Shown here in pieces: positions 10,201 to 18,295 of a stretch of 64,000 bases of DNA. The translations under genes and the position numbers were made by a program. Origin of the DNA: Bacteroidota bacterium (GTDB taxonomy: Bacteria; Bacteroidota; Bacteroidia; AKYH767-A; 2013-40CM-41-45); contig JADJFC010000004.1 of the NCBI GenBank assembly GCA_016708785.1, positions 62,001 to 126,000 of the forward strand, given 5' to 3'. The notes beneath the pieces are model-generated. The model saw nothing but the letters and a program-made list of their open reading frames with translations, ran no database searches and was not told where the DNA came from. Position 1 is the first letter of the stretch, and each line of letters begins with the position of its first letter.

Positions 10201-13181
10201 ACGAATAAAGATAATTCAGTAGATTCTGTTCCGGTATCAGAAATTGTAATTGATAAAGATCAAATTGCAATTATTTCAACCGAAGACCAAAAGGATTCGA
10301 AAAAAATATTGGATAAGGAAGTTGCTCAAAATTCACCTGCAATTACGGCTGATGAAAAAATTATAACCAAGGAGCAAGGTACAAGCATCCCTGATTCAAA
10401 GGTTGAAGCAAATCCGGATGCTCAAAAAGTCAACCAAGTTGCATTAGCCACTGAAGTTGAAAATAATTCCGATGATGAAATTATTGATGTGACTACGGCT
10501 GATGAAAAAGCAAAGACTGAAGTAGTCGCACCTAAAGTTGAGAGTTCAGTTGCAGAAAATAAAACAATGCCTGATTCCGCAATTAGTGAAAATTCTGTTC
10601 CTGAAATTGCAATTAATACTAAAGTTGAAAATCAGGAAAGTCCTGAAGCCACAGAAAAATCTTCCGGGACAATTATTGAAAACCCAGATTCTGTCAAACC
10701 TTCACCTGATGTCACCACTGTTGAATTAAAGCCTCCATTTGTTGTTCCGGTAGAAGAAAAAAACCACTGCCTGAAAATATAAACACATTAAAAGTTAATC
10801 CTGTTAATGAAGAAGCCAGGATCGCTTATCAGGCCTTCAAAGCAAAATACAAGAACTCAAAACAACTTTCTGATCAATCTATCAGTTTGCAAAATCGCAT
10901 TACGGAAACAAAACCTTCTGTTGAGCGTGATAGTCTGATCTTTGTTTCTAATAGTCTTGTCGAACAGTCAGCTGCTATGTACAATGACGCTATCGTTCAA
11001 TTAAAAGCCGCTGAAGCGATCGATCCGGATGTACAGCATAAAATGGAAGTGAACGAGCAAATTATAGCTTATAGTTCCTCCATGCCAACAGGAAATTCTG
11101 AGAAGGATAGTCCTTCATTAAACGACCAGACAGGACCTGCTCCGGGCGTTGACATTCCTGAAAAAACAGATTCAACAGAACAGCAAATCGCAAGTGTAGC
11201 TGCGGAGACTGCAGGCGACAAAGTTGAAGAGGGCAAGTCTGAAACCGCAAGTGAGAAAGTAGCGTCGGATGTTTCCGAAACTGCAAATGATAAAGTAGAG
11301 TCTGATACAAAAGATAATCTGGTTACAGAAAATTCTGAGACAACTTCTGAAACAGCATCTGCTGAAAGTTATGAATTGACTCCTGAAGAAGCAAAGGCTG
11401 TTGAAGAGGCTACAACTTTCACAGTTGAAACACCAAATGGTAAAGAGGTTGTTAAGATAGATACAACAGGAATTAATACTCGTCATCCGGAATTCCGGAA
11501 ATATGTTGAAGTCAACAAAGAAATAACTTCTAAGCAAGTTGAAACAATTGATATTTTCGCTGATGCTGTCAACCAGAATAAAATTGCAGTCGAGCAGAAA
11601 CAAGAGCAAAACAGGTTGATGGACAAAGCAGAGGTAGAGCAAGATCGTCCAACGAAAGCACAGATCTTTATTCAAGCAGATGCTATGCGTGATTCTTCAA
11701 AAAAGAATGAAGAGGAAGCGGCTGCGAAATTTGCTTTGGCTCAAAGCAAGACCGGCGAAGTAAAATCGAAGACCGGTGAGATGCAAGAGATCCGTAAACG
11801 AATTGCAAGACCGGGAAGTCAGCTTCCTGAACAAGCAACAAAGTCAACAGTCAGCCCTGAAGGACTATCGCAGGAAGAAGTACTTGCTATGACGAAGCCT
11901 GAAGAAAAGGCAAATACAACAGTCGACAATAATATTTTCAACGATAATTCCGGAAATTCAATTCCGGCAACGACTTATACTCCTGAAAAAGTTGAACAAT
12001 TTGCAAAACAATCATTCAGTATAGCAAGTGCACCGGTCTATAATAAAGAGAATCCGATTCCAATGAACCCGCCGATTCCGGATGGACTGGTATTTAAAGT
12101 TCAGATCGGTGCGTTTAGAAAAGAAATTCCTGCTGAGAAATTTGAAGGAGTTCAGCCTATTTCAGCAGAAACTACTCTGCCAAGTTGGGTTAGATATTGT
12201 GTTGGATTATTCCAGACCTTCGAGCCGGCTGTTGTGGTGAAAAAAGAAATGCAACAACGCGGATTCAAAGATGCATTTGTTGTGGCTTATCTTAATGGAA
12301 AAAGAATTGGCCTGGATGAAGCATTTGTAATGATTGGAAAAGGAAAGTCATCGCCTGACAAAACTTATGTTCAGAATTCACAGACTGAAATGGCTTTACT
12401 CAGAGCAAATAATATTCGTCCGGAAAATATTGCATCGATCAGAAATAATGTCATGGACGAAGATGAAAAGTCCTTCTATGGAGAGAATGCGGCGAATGTG
12501 AAGAAGTCGCTTGCGGCTATTGAGTATTCAGTTCAGGTCGGGGTTTACAAAACTCAAATTACACCTAAAGGACTACAGACTCTTACTCCATTGTTTACTG
12601 AGAAGATCCGAAGTAATCTATATCGCTTTACAACGGATCATTACATGAGCTATGCTTCTGCAGATTCTATGAAGAAAGTTGCAAGAAGAGAAGGAGTAAA
12701 GGATGCATTCATTGTTGTATATAGAAATGGTGTTCAATCTGCTTTGTCATCGGTGCCGATTGCTGAACGAACAAAACAATCTTCTTCAATAACCAATACT
12801 GTAGCTTCAACATCAGTACCATTTAAAACTTCAACTTCAACTAAACCTTCTCTTTCAAATGTGGAAGACGCTAGATCACCGCAGAATTTTCCTTCCGCAG
12901 TAACTTCAGGAGGTAAAATTATTTATCGTGTTCAGATCGGTGCATTCAAAAATAACATTCCATTCACAGCCGTCGTAACCTTCCTGAATATTGCAGACAA
13001 AGGAATCACTCAACTTACTGATGATCGCGGGTTACATATTTTCTATGCAGGAACGCTTGATAACTTTTCATCGGCATCTGCACTACGTGAAGAGATCGTT
13101 AGCAAAGGCGTTACTGATGCATTTGTTGTTGCGCTACAAGATGGGAAGAGAGTTACGCTTACTGAGGAAATGAAAAAATAA
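7279..13181 (+). CDS. Giant envelope protein: TPR, PD40 propeller, CRD, disordered linker, three SPOR domains (three frameshifts)
   Basis: About 1,970 codons after repair. Order: signal peptide (CLRLLFFSLFLCFASNAQ), TPR region (about residues 35-150), PD40/WD40-like propeller strands (IYLSSYGKRGERGKDLYV; LYFASKSKKSIGGYDIFKS), a CarboxypepD_reg-like domain (ALVTISGYYAPTDQRVRRDA), a very long Glu/Lys/Ser/Thr-rich low-complexity stretch with short coiled coils, then three SPOR-like domains starting near 12089, 12515 and 12910, each with VQ(I/V)G(A/V)(F/Y) and ending DAF(V/I)V. Frames join at the A-run 7518-7522 (one A missing), at 8604-8612 (one extra base, or two missing), and at the A-run 10757-10763 (one A missing). 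The front three modules match PorE of the type IX system, where an OmpA-like domain holds peptidoglycan; here SPOR domains, which bind denuded glycan, take that place. The start is probably GTG 7279; TTG 7243 is possible. Confidence 0.8.
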
Positions 13182-13182
13182 A

Positions 13183-13203
13183 TCCCGATAGCTATCGGGA
13201 TGA
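13183..13203. repeat. Palindromic intergenic element
   Basis: Perfect palindrome ATCCCGATAGCTATCGGGAT, directly after the stop of the SPOR-domain gene and followed by TGA. It can act as a hairpin terminator for the long upstream gene. This palindrome type is frequent between genes in Bacteroidota (from general knowledge). The following bases (13255-13292) hold loose ACGAAAA units. Confidence 0.7.
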
Positions 13204-13310
13204 AGGATCTCGCTGTGCGCAAGGCGGAATGAGGATTGTAACATTCGTAACAACTAACGAAAGACGAAAAACGAAAAACGCAGAACGAAAGCAGTCGCAA
13301 TTTAATATAC

Positions 13311-13341
13311 GCTGCTACCACTCACCAATTACTACTTACTT
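13311..13341. repeat. Family A stop-rich repeat at the clpS 3' end
   Basis: Read on the minus strand it is AAGTAAGTAGTAATTGGTGAG followed by TGGTAGCAG. The TAA stop of clpS is the first stop of the element. It resembles the arms at 17824-18045 closely. Confidence 0.65.
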
Positions 13342-13626
13342 AATTACCGCCGAAAGTCCACGATCAATAAGAGCATCTTTCATCGGTTTCAAGTTTGAGA
13401 ACGAATCAGATTTTACTGTGCATTTGCCATTATAGTGAACGATGTAAGTACATTGTTCAGCTTGAATGATATCGTGTTTGCAAATCTCTACCAACGCTTC
13501 GATTACAAAATCAAAAGTATTTTCATCGTCATTATAAAGAATAAGATCACGAACACGGGCTTCTTTTACTTCTTCTATAACAACTTCTTGTGCTTCCGGG
13601 TTAAGTGTATTAAATAGCGATTTCAT
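13336..13626 (-). CDS. clpS: ATP-dependent Clp protease adaptor ClpS
   Basis: ClpS delivers N-degron substrates to ClpAP/ClpCP. The 96-residue frame from ATG 13626 has the core LILYNDDENTFDFVIEAL, which holds the Asn/Asp pair that recognises the substrate N-terminus, and the helix ICKHDIIQAEQCTYIVHYNGKC. The ending DALIDRGLSAVIK is typical. A longer open frame upstream adds a segment with no family support, so the internal ATG is preferred. The stop lies in a family A repeat. Confidence 0.9.
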   Translation of the reverse strand: MKSLFNTLNPEAQEVVIEEVKEARVRDLILYNDDENTFDFVIEALVEICKHDIIQAEQCTYIVHYNGKCTVKSDSFSNLKPMKDALIDRGLSAVIK

Positions 13627-13747
13627 TTTATTAAGTTTTGCTTTTCGAATGTAAAAGTAAAGAAAATTTCTGTTCGCTCCGAATTGGGACTTTTCAACAC
13701 TTTGGTAGAGCACTTGAATGGGCTTTTTTGCGTCATTATTGGTCTTA

Positions 13748-13836
13748 TTGGGTCAAAGGTCAAGGGTCAAAGGTCAGTTGGATACTGCCAAATTTTCCAG
13801 ACTTGACCTTACCTTTGACCCTTGACCTTGACCAAA
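13748..13836. repeat. GGTCAAA/TTTGACC inverted repeat
   Basis: Left arm: heptamer units around GGGTCAAAGGTCAAGGGTCAA. Right arm: TTGACC units (CCTTTGACCCTTGACCTTG). Together they form an imperfect long hairpin between clpS and the M48-like gene (divergent pair). The TTTTGACC unit recurs beside the hairpins at 19735-19951. Confidence 0.7.
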
Positions 13837-13856
13837 TTTTCCCACGAACTTTTCCG

Positions 13857-13864
13857 TACTTTTG
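13857..13864 (+). promoter_or_regulatory. -7 element upstream of the M48-like lipoprotein gene
   Basis: TACTTTTG matches TAnnTTTG and lies about 25 bases before the ATG at 13890. No well-placed -33 TTTG is seen; the spacer region is the AT-rich edge of the GGTCAAA repeat. Confidence 0.4.
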
Positions 13865-13889
13865 GCACGATATTTCACCAATAAAAATT

Positions 13890-14429
13890 ATGAAATCAAT
13901 AAAAATTAAAACGCTCGGTTTAGTATTACTCCTTACTGCATGCAGTAAGGTGCCAATTTCTAACCGGAAACAATTAAATCTTTTACCTGAAAGTGAAATG
14001 GTTTCCATGAGTTTAACCAGCTACCAGGATTTTCTAAAACAGAATCCACCTATCAATGGAACTGGAAATGAGCGTATGAGTCAGATGTTGATGCAACAAA
14101 TGGGAGGGATGGCATTAGATGTTGCCTTGTCGACGAAAAGTGCAGAGACAAAAAATATGTTCATGACAGCTTACGGAGCAGGAAGTAATTTAGGAATCCT
14201 TGCTTATTCAAGAACACATGAAACAGAAGCCGATAAATTAGGTTTGATCTTTTCAGCAATGGCCGGTTACGATCCACAAAAAGCAATTACATTTTGGCAA
14301 CGGATGGCAGCACAAGGCGGCGCAAAACCACCTGAATTGTTGAGCACTCACCCAAGTGATGCAACCAGAATCAAGGACTTACAAGCCTACATGCCGACAG
14401 CCTTGAAGTATTACAAGCCAAAGAATTAA
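13890..14429 (+). CDS. M48-family metallopeptidase-like lipoprotein lacking the HEXXH segment
   Basis: The start MKSIKIKTLGLVLLLTACSK is a lipoprotein signal with lipobox LTAC. Family members then read VPISNRKQLNLLPESE...YQDFL, as here, continue for about 75-80 residues with the zinc motif HExxH, and resume at HGNERMSQ. In this copy NPPINGTG runs straight into NERMSQML, so the whole block with both zinc histidines and the catalytic Glu is absent, without a frameshift. The third-ligand region (HETEADKLGL) and the STHPSDATRI end remain. About 180 residues against roughly 260 for relatives. As written it cannot be an active protease. Either a real in-frame deletion or a collapse during assembly explains it. 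Confidence 0.85.
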   Translation: MKSIKIKTLGLVLLLTACSKVPISNRKQLNLLPESEMVSMSLTSYQDFLKQNPPINGTGNERMSQMLMQQMGGMALDVALSTKSAETKNMFMTAYGAGSNLGILAYSRTHETEADKLGLIFSAMAGYDPQKAITFWQRMAAQGGAKPPELLSTHPSDATRIKDLQAYMPTALKYYKPKN

Positions 14430-14444
14430 TGATTCACAAATTTC

Positions 14445-14474
14445 TTTGAATAATTAATATAAAAACTATCTTTG
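14445..14474 (+). promoter_or_regulatory. Promoter of the tRNA-Arg gene
   Basis: TTTG at 14445-14448, an 18-base spacer, and TATCTTTG at 14467-14474 match the Bacteroidota -33/-7 pattern. The tRNA starts 55 bases downstream. The TTTGCGCCC just after the -7 recurs at 62567-62575 before a lipoprotein gene. Confidence 0.65.
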
Positions 14475-14529
14475 CGCCCTCGTTTTTGAAGCAGAATAGC
14501 GGTTCAAAACCGAAATTTCAAATAAAATT

Positions 14530-14603
14530 GCACCCGTAGCTTAATTGGATAGAGCATCTGACTACGGATCAGAAGGTTAGGGGTTCGACTCCCTTCGGGT
14601 GCA
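14530..14603 (+). tRNA. tRNA-Arg (anticodon ACG)
   Basis: 74 bases fold as a tRNA: acceptor GCACCCG with CGGGTGC and discriminator A, a D arm with AATTGGAT in the loop, anticodon stem TCTGA/TCAGA around the loop CTACGGA (anticodon ACG), and a T arm AGGGG-TTCGACT-CCCTT. CCA is not encoded. The ACG wobble base implies inosine modification for reading CGN codons. Confidence 0.97.
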
Positions 14604-14620
14604 CTTAACAGGATTGAGTA

Positions 14621-14680
14621 TGGAGTGCGAGTGTGTAACGCTCCACACTCCACACCCCAAACTCAAACCCACACTTTTTT
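14621..14680. terminator. Hairpin and T-run after tRNA-Arg
   Basis: TGGAGTGCG at 14621-14629 pairs, with one mismatch, to CACACTCCA at 14644-14652. A run of six T follows at 14675-14680. The distance from stem to T-run weakens the case for an intrinsic terminator, but the placement after the tRNA fits. Confidence 0.4.
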
Positions 14681-14803
14681 CATTCAAGTTTTTATTCTCT
14701 AACATCTTGTTTCCCAATTTTCTTTAAATCAACTTTCCAGATTTAACCGGAAATTATATCTTCGTTTCTAAGAAATTTTACGGGCAAAATAGAAACAAGT
14801 TAA

Positions 14804-15253
14804 ATGAAAAAATACATAATCACATCAACCCTAATCATCGCAATTCTTAGTCTGTCCGCTACTTTTAGCGTAAAGCCTGTACCAAATCACGAATTTCAGA
14901 ACCTGAAAGTTTTACCAAAGGACATCAGTGGAGAACAGCTTGGTTTTATCATGGACAGTTTCAAATCGTCGCTTGGTGTCAAATGTTCGTATTGTCATCC
15001 GCTTTCTGCAGATTCATCACAAGGTCGTCATCTCGATTTTGTGAGCGATGCTAAACCACAAAAATTACGCGCGCGTGAAATGATGTTGATGACTGCTGAA
15101 ATAAATAAAACATTTTTTAATCCGAATCACTCTGATCGAACGGATACTTTAAATACTGTGATGTGCTATACATGCCATAGCGGAATTAGTAAGCCGGATC
15201 ATAGTGCATTGTTTCCGGAATTGGATTCGTTGATGAATATGCAAAGACACTAA
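14804..15253 (+). CDS. Dihaem c-type cytochrome, reaction-centre cytochrome-like
   Basis: A signal peptide (MKKYIITSTLIIAILSLSA) is followed by two CxxCH haem sites, CSYCH (about residue 65) and CYTCH (about residue 123). The segments LPKDISGEQLGFIMDSFKSSLGVKCSYCH and AREMMLMTAEINKTFF resemble the family related to the photosynthetic reaction centre cytochrome subunit, which is common in non-phototrophic Bacteroidota. Methionines MM in the second segment could be axial ligands. It is inferred to be a periplasmic electron carrier; its partner is unknown. It stands alone and ends facing the ABC/LolA operon. Confidence 0.85.
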   Translation: MKKYIITSTLIIAILSLSATFSVKPVPNHEFQNLKVLPKDISGEQLGFIMDSFKSSLGVKCSYCHPLSADSSQGRHLDFVSDAKPQKLRAREMMLMTAEINKTFFNPNHSDRTDTLNTVMCYTCHSGISKPDHSALFPELDSLMNMQRH

Positions 15254-15263
15254 ACTCTTTTTG

Positions 15264-15311
15264 CCGGATTAAAAATCCGGAGCACGGGGGTTCAGGATTA
15301 TAAATCCTGAA
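15264..15311. terminator. Two back-to-back hairpins between convergent genes
   Basis: CCGGATT-AAA-AATCCGG at 15264-15280 and TTCAGGATT-ATA-AATCCTGAA at 15291-15311 are two perfect short-loop hairpins. They lie between the cytochrome gene and the LolA-like gene, which converge here. Both contain an AGGATT/CGGATT core, suggesting a shared origin. No strong T-run follows. Confidence 0.6.
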
Positions 15312-15336
15312 CTGCTGAGCATCAGTTAATTGATCA

Positions 15337-16026
15337 TTATTTAAAAACATCATCCGAAATCCCTTTGTTGATCACATATTCACTCATTACTACTGTGATC
15401 TTACCTTGTTTCTCTTTCGTTTCTTCTTTTGGCTTGGTGTTGTTGATGTCGGCAGTTACACTTTTTGGGAGCTTGAATTTTTTATGTCTACTGTGAAAAA
15501 TGATTTTATCCGGTAATCCGTAAGCAGATTGTGAGCTATAAAAGTATTCTGTGAGTATGGTGCCGTTTGTCTTTGTGGTCAATTGTGCTTTGTAGACTAA
15601 ATCGTTTTTTGTGTCTATCCAAAGTCTGCCAAGAATTAGATCGCTGGTATCGGCAAGTGGAATGATGCTTACGATCGTTACCGATATATTCTGAATAACA
15701 TCCTTTGCTTGGACCATTGCAGTGAATGTAGTTGGATCAGCAAGCATCTTGGTTAACTGATCGAAATTTTGGCGTGGTAGAATTGCAATACTTTTCGAAT
15801 CTACTTTGAACTTGTCTTTCTTCTTGAAATATACTTTTGCATTGATCGGTAACATTTTTAAAAATGGAAGGTCAACCTTGATATGTGCACTTGCCGAATA
15901 GTCATTCGCCTTCTGAATTTTCAAATACACATTATTCAAAATTGAATTTGCTGTTTCTTCTTGTGCAAAGGTTGATTTTGCATAGACAATTATCAATAGC
16001 AGAATTGTACAATACTTTTTAATCAT
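15337..16026 (-). CDS. Exported LolA-like protein
   Basis: 229 residues with a signal peptide ending around FAQ. The body has the alternating strands of the LolA/LolB-like fold (YSASAHIKVDLPFLKMLP, AKVYFKKKDKFKVDS, GRLWIDTKNDLVYKAQLTTK, YGLPDKIIFHSRHKKFKLP). The exact family is not certain. It overlaps the ABC permease by four bases (ATGA), so it is translated with it; a role in moving a lipid or lipoprotein with that transporter is an inference from context. Confidence 0.65.
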   Translation of the reverse strand: MIKKYCTILLLIIVYAKSTFAQEETANSILNNVYLKIQKANDYSASAHIKVDLPFLKMLPINAKVYFKKKDKFKVDSKSIAILPRQNFDQLTKMLADPTTFTAMVQAKDVIQNISVTIVSIIPLADTSDLILGRLWIDTKNDLVYKAQLTTKTNGTILTEYFYSSQSAYGLPDKIIFHSRHKKFKLPKSVTADINNTKPKEETKEKQGKITVVMSEYVINKGISDDVFK

Positions 16027-16865
16027 GATAAAATATCTTTCTTATTGAACTTGTAAATTGCAATTCCCAAAAGTCCAATAATGTGAACAAACAAAACAAT
16101 GATGGAAGTTCTGATCTGCTCAACCGGAATCGGATCCTCAAAAAAACTTCGCCAAGCTGCCATATGTGTTGTAAATAGGAGGGGCTGGATCTTTGCAAAC
16201 ACAGGGACATCAAGTGTGCCTATTATCGTAAAGAGAATGATCATTCCCATTGTCGAAATGATCGGACCAATTGAATTATCAGAGAAACAGGAGAAGGTGA
16301 GTGAAAGCGTTGCAATCATTATCAATGCAAGGTATGCAACAATGAATCCGTAAAAGAAGCGAATTCCTACATCTTGCGCTTGTATGATATTCAGTCCGTC
16401 GCTTTTCAATACCATCAGATCGCCGGGACCAAATAGAAACTTACTTACGAAAATGGAAAGTAGTGCCATCCAAAGTAAAACTATGAGTGTATAAAAACAG
16501 CCGGCCAAATATTTTGAAAGTAAAATTCCTGTACGGGAAATTGGTTTTGTCAGAAGTAATCGAATAGTGCCCATTGCACCTTCACCTGAAATGAGATCGC
16601 CGGTTACGAATGCAATAAGTAATGGTACATGAATGATGAGCATATTCAAAATGATAAATGCCATCAGATTTCCATTCAGAATGTTTCCTGTGAATGAAAG
16701 CGATTGCTCGAATGGAGCGGTGATAAATGAAATGTATGTAATTCCATCTAGCCACATTGCAAGTAAAATCACACTTATGATCAGTGTGATTGCTGCAATA
16801 CCAATATAACTTCTCGGCTTGCTGGCAATCTTCAGAATTTCATTGTAAGTGCTTTTTAAAAACAT
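16023..16865 (-). CDS. ABC-2 type transporter permease
   Basis: 280 residues with about six membrane helices, including IGIAAITLIISVILLAMWL near the start and IRTSIIVLFVHIIGLLGIAIY near the end. The GEGAMGTIRLLLTKPISRTGILLSKYLAG segment is the coupling-helix region typical of ABC-2/NatB permeases. It is coupled at both ends: TGATG with the ATPase gene upstream and ATGA with the LolA-like gene downstream. Substrate unknown. Confidence 0.88.
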   Translation of the reverse strand: MFLKSTYNEILKIASKPRSYIGIAAITLIISVILLAMWLDGITYISFITAPFEQSLSFTGNILNGNLMAFIILNMLIIHVPLLIAFVTGDLISGEGAMGTIRLLLTKPISRTGILLSKYLAGCFYTLIVLLWMALLSIFVSKFLFGPGDLMVLKSDGLNIIQAQDVGIRFFYGFIVAYLALIMIATLSLTFSCFSDNSIGPIISTMGMIILFTIIGTLDVPVFAKIQPLLFTTHMAAWRSFFEDPIPVEQIRTSIIVLFVHIIGLLGIAIYKFNKKDILS

Positions 16866-17779
16866 CAGTTGTTGATTAACTTTAAGAAATAATCTTCGAG
16901 CTTACGCTTCGATTCAATACCAAACACCTGAATGTTTTCGTCAATAAACATTTTATTATACTTTGGAATTTCATCCTTGGAAATATGCAATAGAATTTGA
17001 TTCTCCGATGCAGATTGAAAAGCTTGCGGAAATTTATTTGTGATCAGACTTTTTGCCTGTTCAATATTGTCAACCGTAAACGATACGAGTAGCACTTCCT
17101 CGTCCAATAGTTCTTTCACATTGCCTTGTACCAGCGTCTTTCCCTTGCTGATTATCACCATTCTGTTAGCGATCAATTCAATTTCAGAAAGTATGTGAGA
17201 GGATAGGAGGATGGTTTTGTTTCTTTCATTCTTCAACTGAAGAATAAGATTTCTGATGTCAATAATTCCTTGTGGATCCAGACCAGTCGTTGGTTCATCT
17301 AATATGATCAACTTTGGATCATGGATCAATGTCTGTGCAATTCCCAGCCGTTGACGCATTCCATGAGAGTAACCAAGCACTTTATCTTTCTCACGACCTT
17401 TCAGTCCGACGAATTCAAGTACTTCAATGATTTTACTTTTGGGAACATTCTTGCCGGAAATTCTTGCAAAGATCTCTAGATTCTTTTGGGCAGATAAATA
17501 TTTATAGAAGTCAGGCTTCTCTACTATACAACCAATTTCAGAAAGAATCTCTCTTCGATTTGCATTTAATTCTTTTCCAAAAATTTTAATCTCACCTGAA
17601 GTTGCACTGATAAGTGACAACATTGTCCGGATGGTAGTACTTTTCCCCGCACCATTTGGTCCAAGAAATCCAAAAACATCGCCCTGATAAACATCAAAAG
17701 AAACATTGTCGACTGCCCTGAATTTGCCGTAATTCTTTACGAGGTGTTTTACTTCAATTATTTTTTGGGGATCTTGCAT
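16865..17779 (-). CDS. ABC transporter ATP-binding protein
   Basis: Walker A GPNGAGKST, signature YSHGMRQRLG, Walker B KLIILDEPTTGLD and the H-loop in LLSSHILSE are all present, in the CcmA/NatA-type group paired with ABC-2 permeases. Start chosen at ATG 17779 (MQDPQKIIEVKHLVKNYG); five more in-frame residues upstream lack family support. First gene of a three-gene operon with the permease and the LolA-like protein. Confidence 0.92.
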   Translation of the reverse strand: MQDPQKIIEVKHLVKNYGKFRAVDNVSFDVYQGDVFGFLGPNGAGKSTTIRTMLSLISATSGEIKIFGKELNANRREILSEIGCIVEKPDFYKYLSAQKNLEIFARISGKNVPKSKIIEVLEFVGLKGREKDKVLGYSHGMRQRLGIAQTLIHDPKLIILDEPTTGLDPQGIIDIRNLILQLKNERNKTILLSSHILSEIELIANRMVIISKGKTLVQGNVKELLDEEVLLVSFTVDNIEQAKSLITNKFPQAFQSASENQILLHISKDEIPKYNKMFIDENIQVFGIESKRKLEDYFLKLINN

Positions 17780-17823
17780 CAGTTGGACTAACAATCAAAC
17801 GAGGTACAAGTTTAGTTTATTTT

Positions 17824-18045
17824 GGTGAGTAGTGATTGGTAAGTAGTGAGTAGCAACAGTTACAAATTTGAAAGTACTTTTTCTTCCTTAGTGAGTATTA
17901 CTTGGTAAGTGGTGAGTAGCATCACTTTCTTACAGGTGATAAATTACAATTAATCAATAATTGCAATCTTAAAAAGTTGATTTTAAGTAATTACCGTGAA
18001 ATTAAGAATGTAGTGCTACTCACCACTTACCAATTACTACTCACT
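17824..18045. repeat. Three copies of the 32-base family A repeat, two direct and one inverted
   Basis: Copies at 17824-17855 and 17889-17921 read like GTGAGTAGTGATTGGTAAGT then AGTGAGTAGCA. The third at 18014-18045 is the reverse complement, ending CACTTACCAATTACTACTCAC. The outer copies form a near-perfect 32-base inverted repeat about 160 bases apart. The gene-free stretch 17780-18295 otherwise holds only AT-rich DNA and the helicase promoter and leader. Confidence 0.8.
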
Positions 18046-18120
18046 AAACGTCTGAAAAACAGTCGAATACCTCTAACAAATTGATTTATAGCCAATTTCG
18101 AAGAAAATAATCGAAGAAAA

Positions 18121-18153
18121 TTTGCAATTGCTTGAATAATAGTCGTACATTTG
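18121..18153 (+). promoter_or_regulatory. Promoter and long leader of the DEAD-box helicase gene
   Basis: TTTG at 18121-18124, a 21-base spacer and TACATTTG at 18146-18153 fit the Bacteroidota pattern. The leader to the ATG is then about 135 bases. Long leaders are usual for cold-induced helicase genes, but no specific thermosensor fold could be recognised. Confidence 0.55.
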
Positions 18154-18295
18154 TGGACTTCTCAAGAAGATTGTATTCCGCGTAGTTTGTAATTTCATTA
18201 AATCACAAGTCGAGTTTTCACATTTTTCTTAGTCGTTCAACCTTGGATTTTTAACTATACTAGTTCGAGGAAAAACAAATTCTTATTAATAATTA

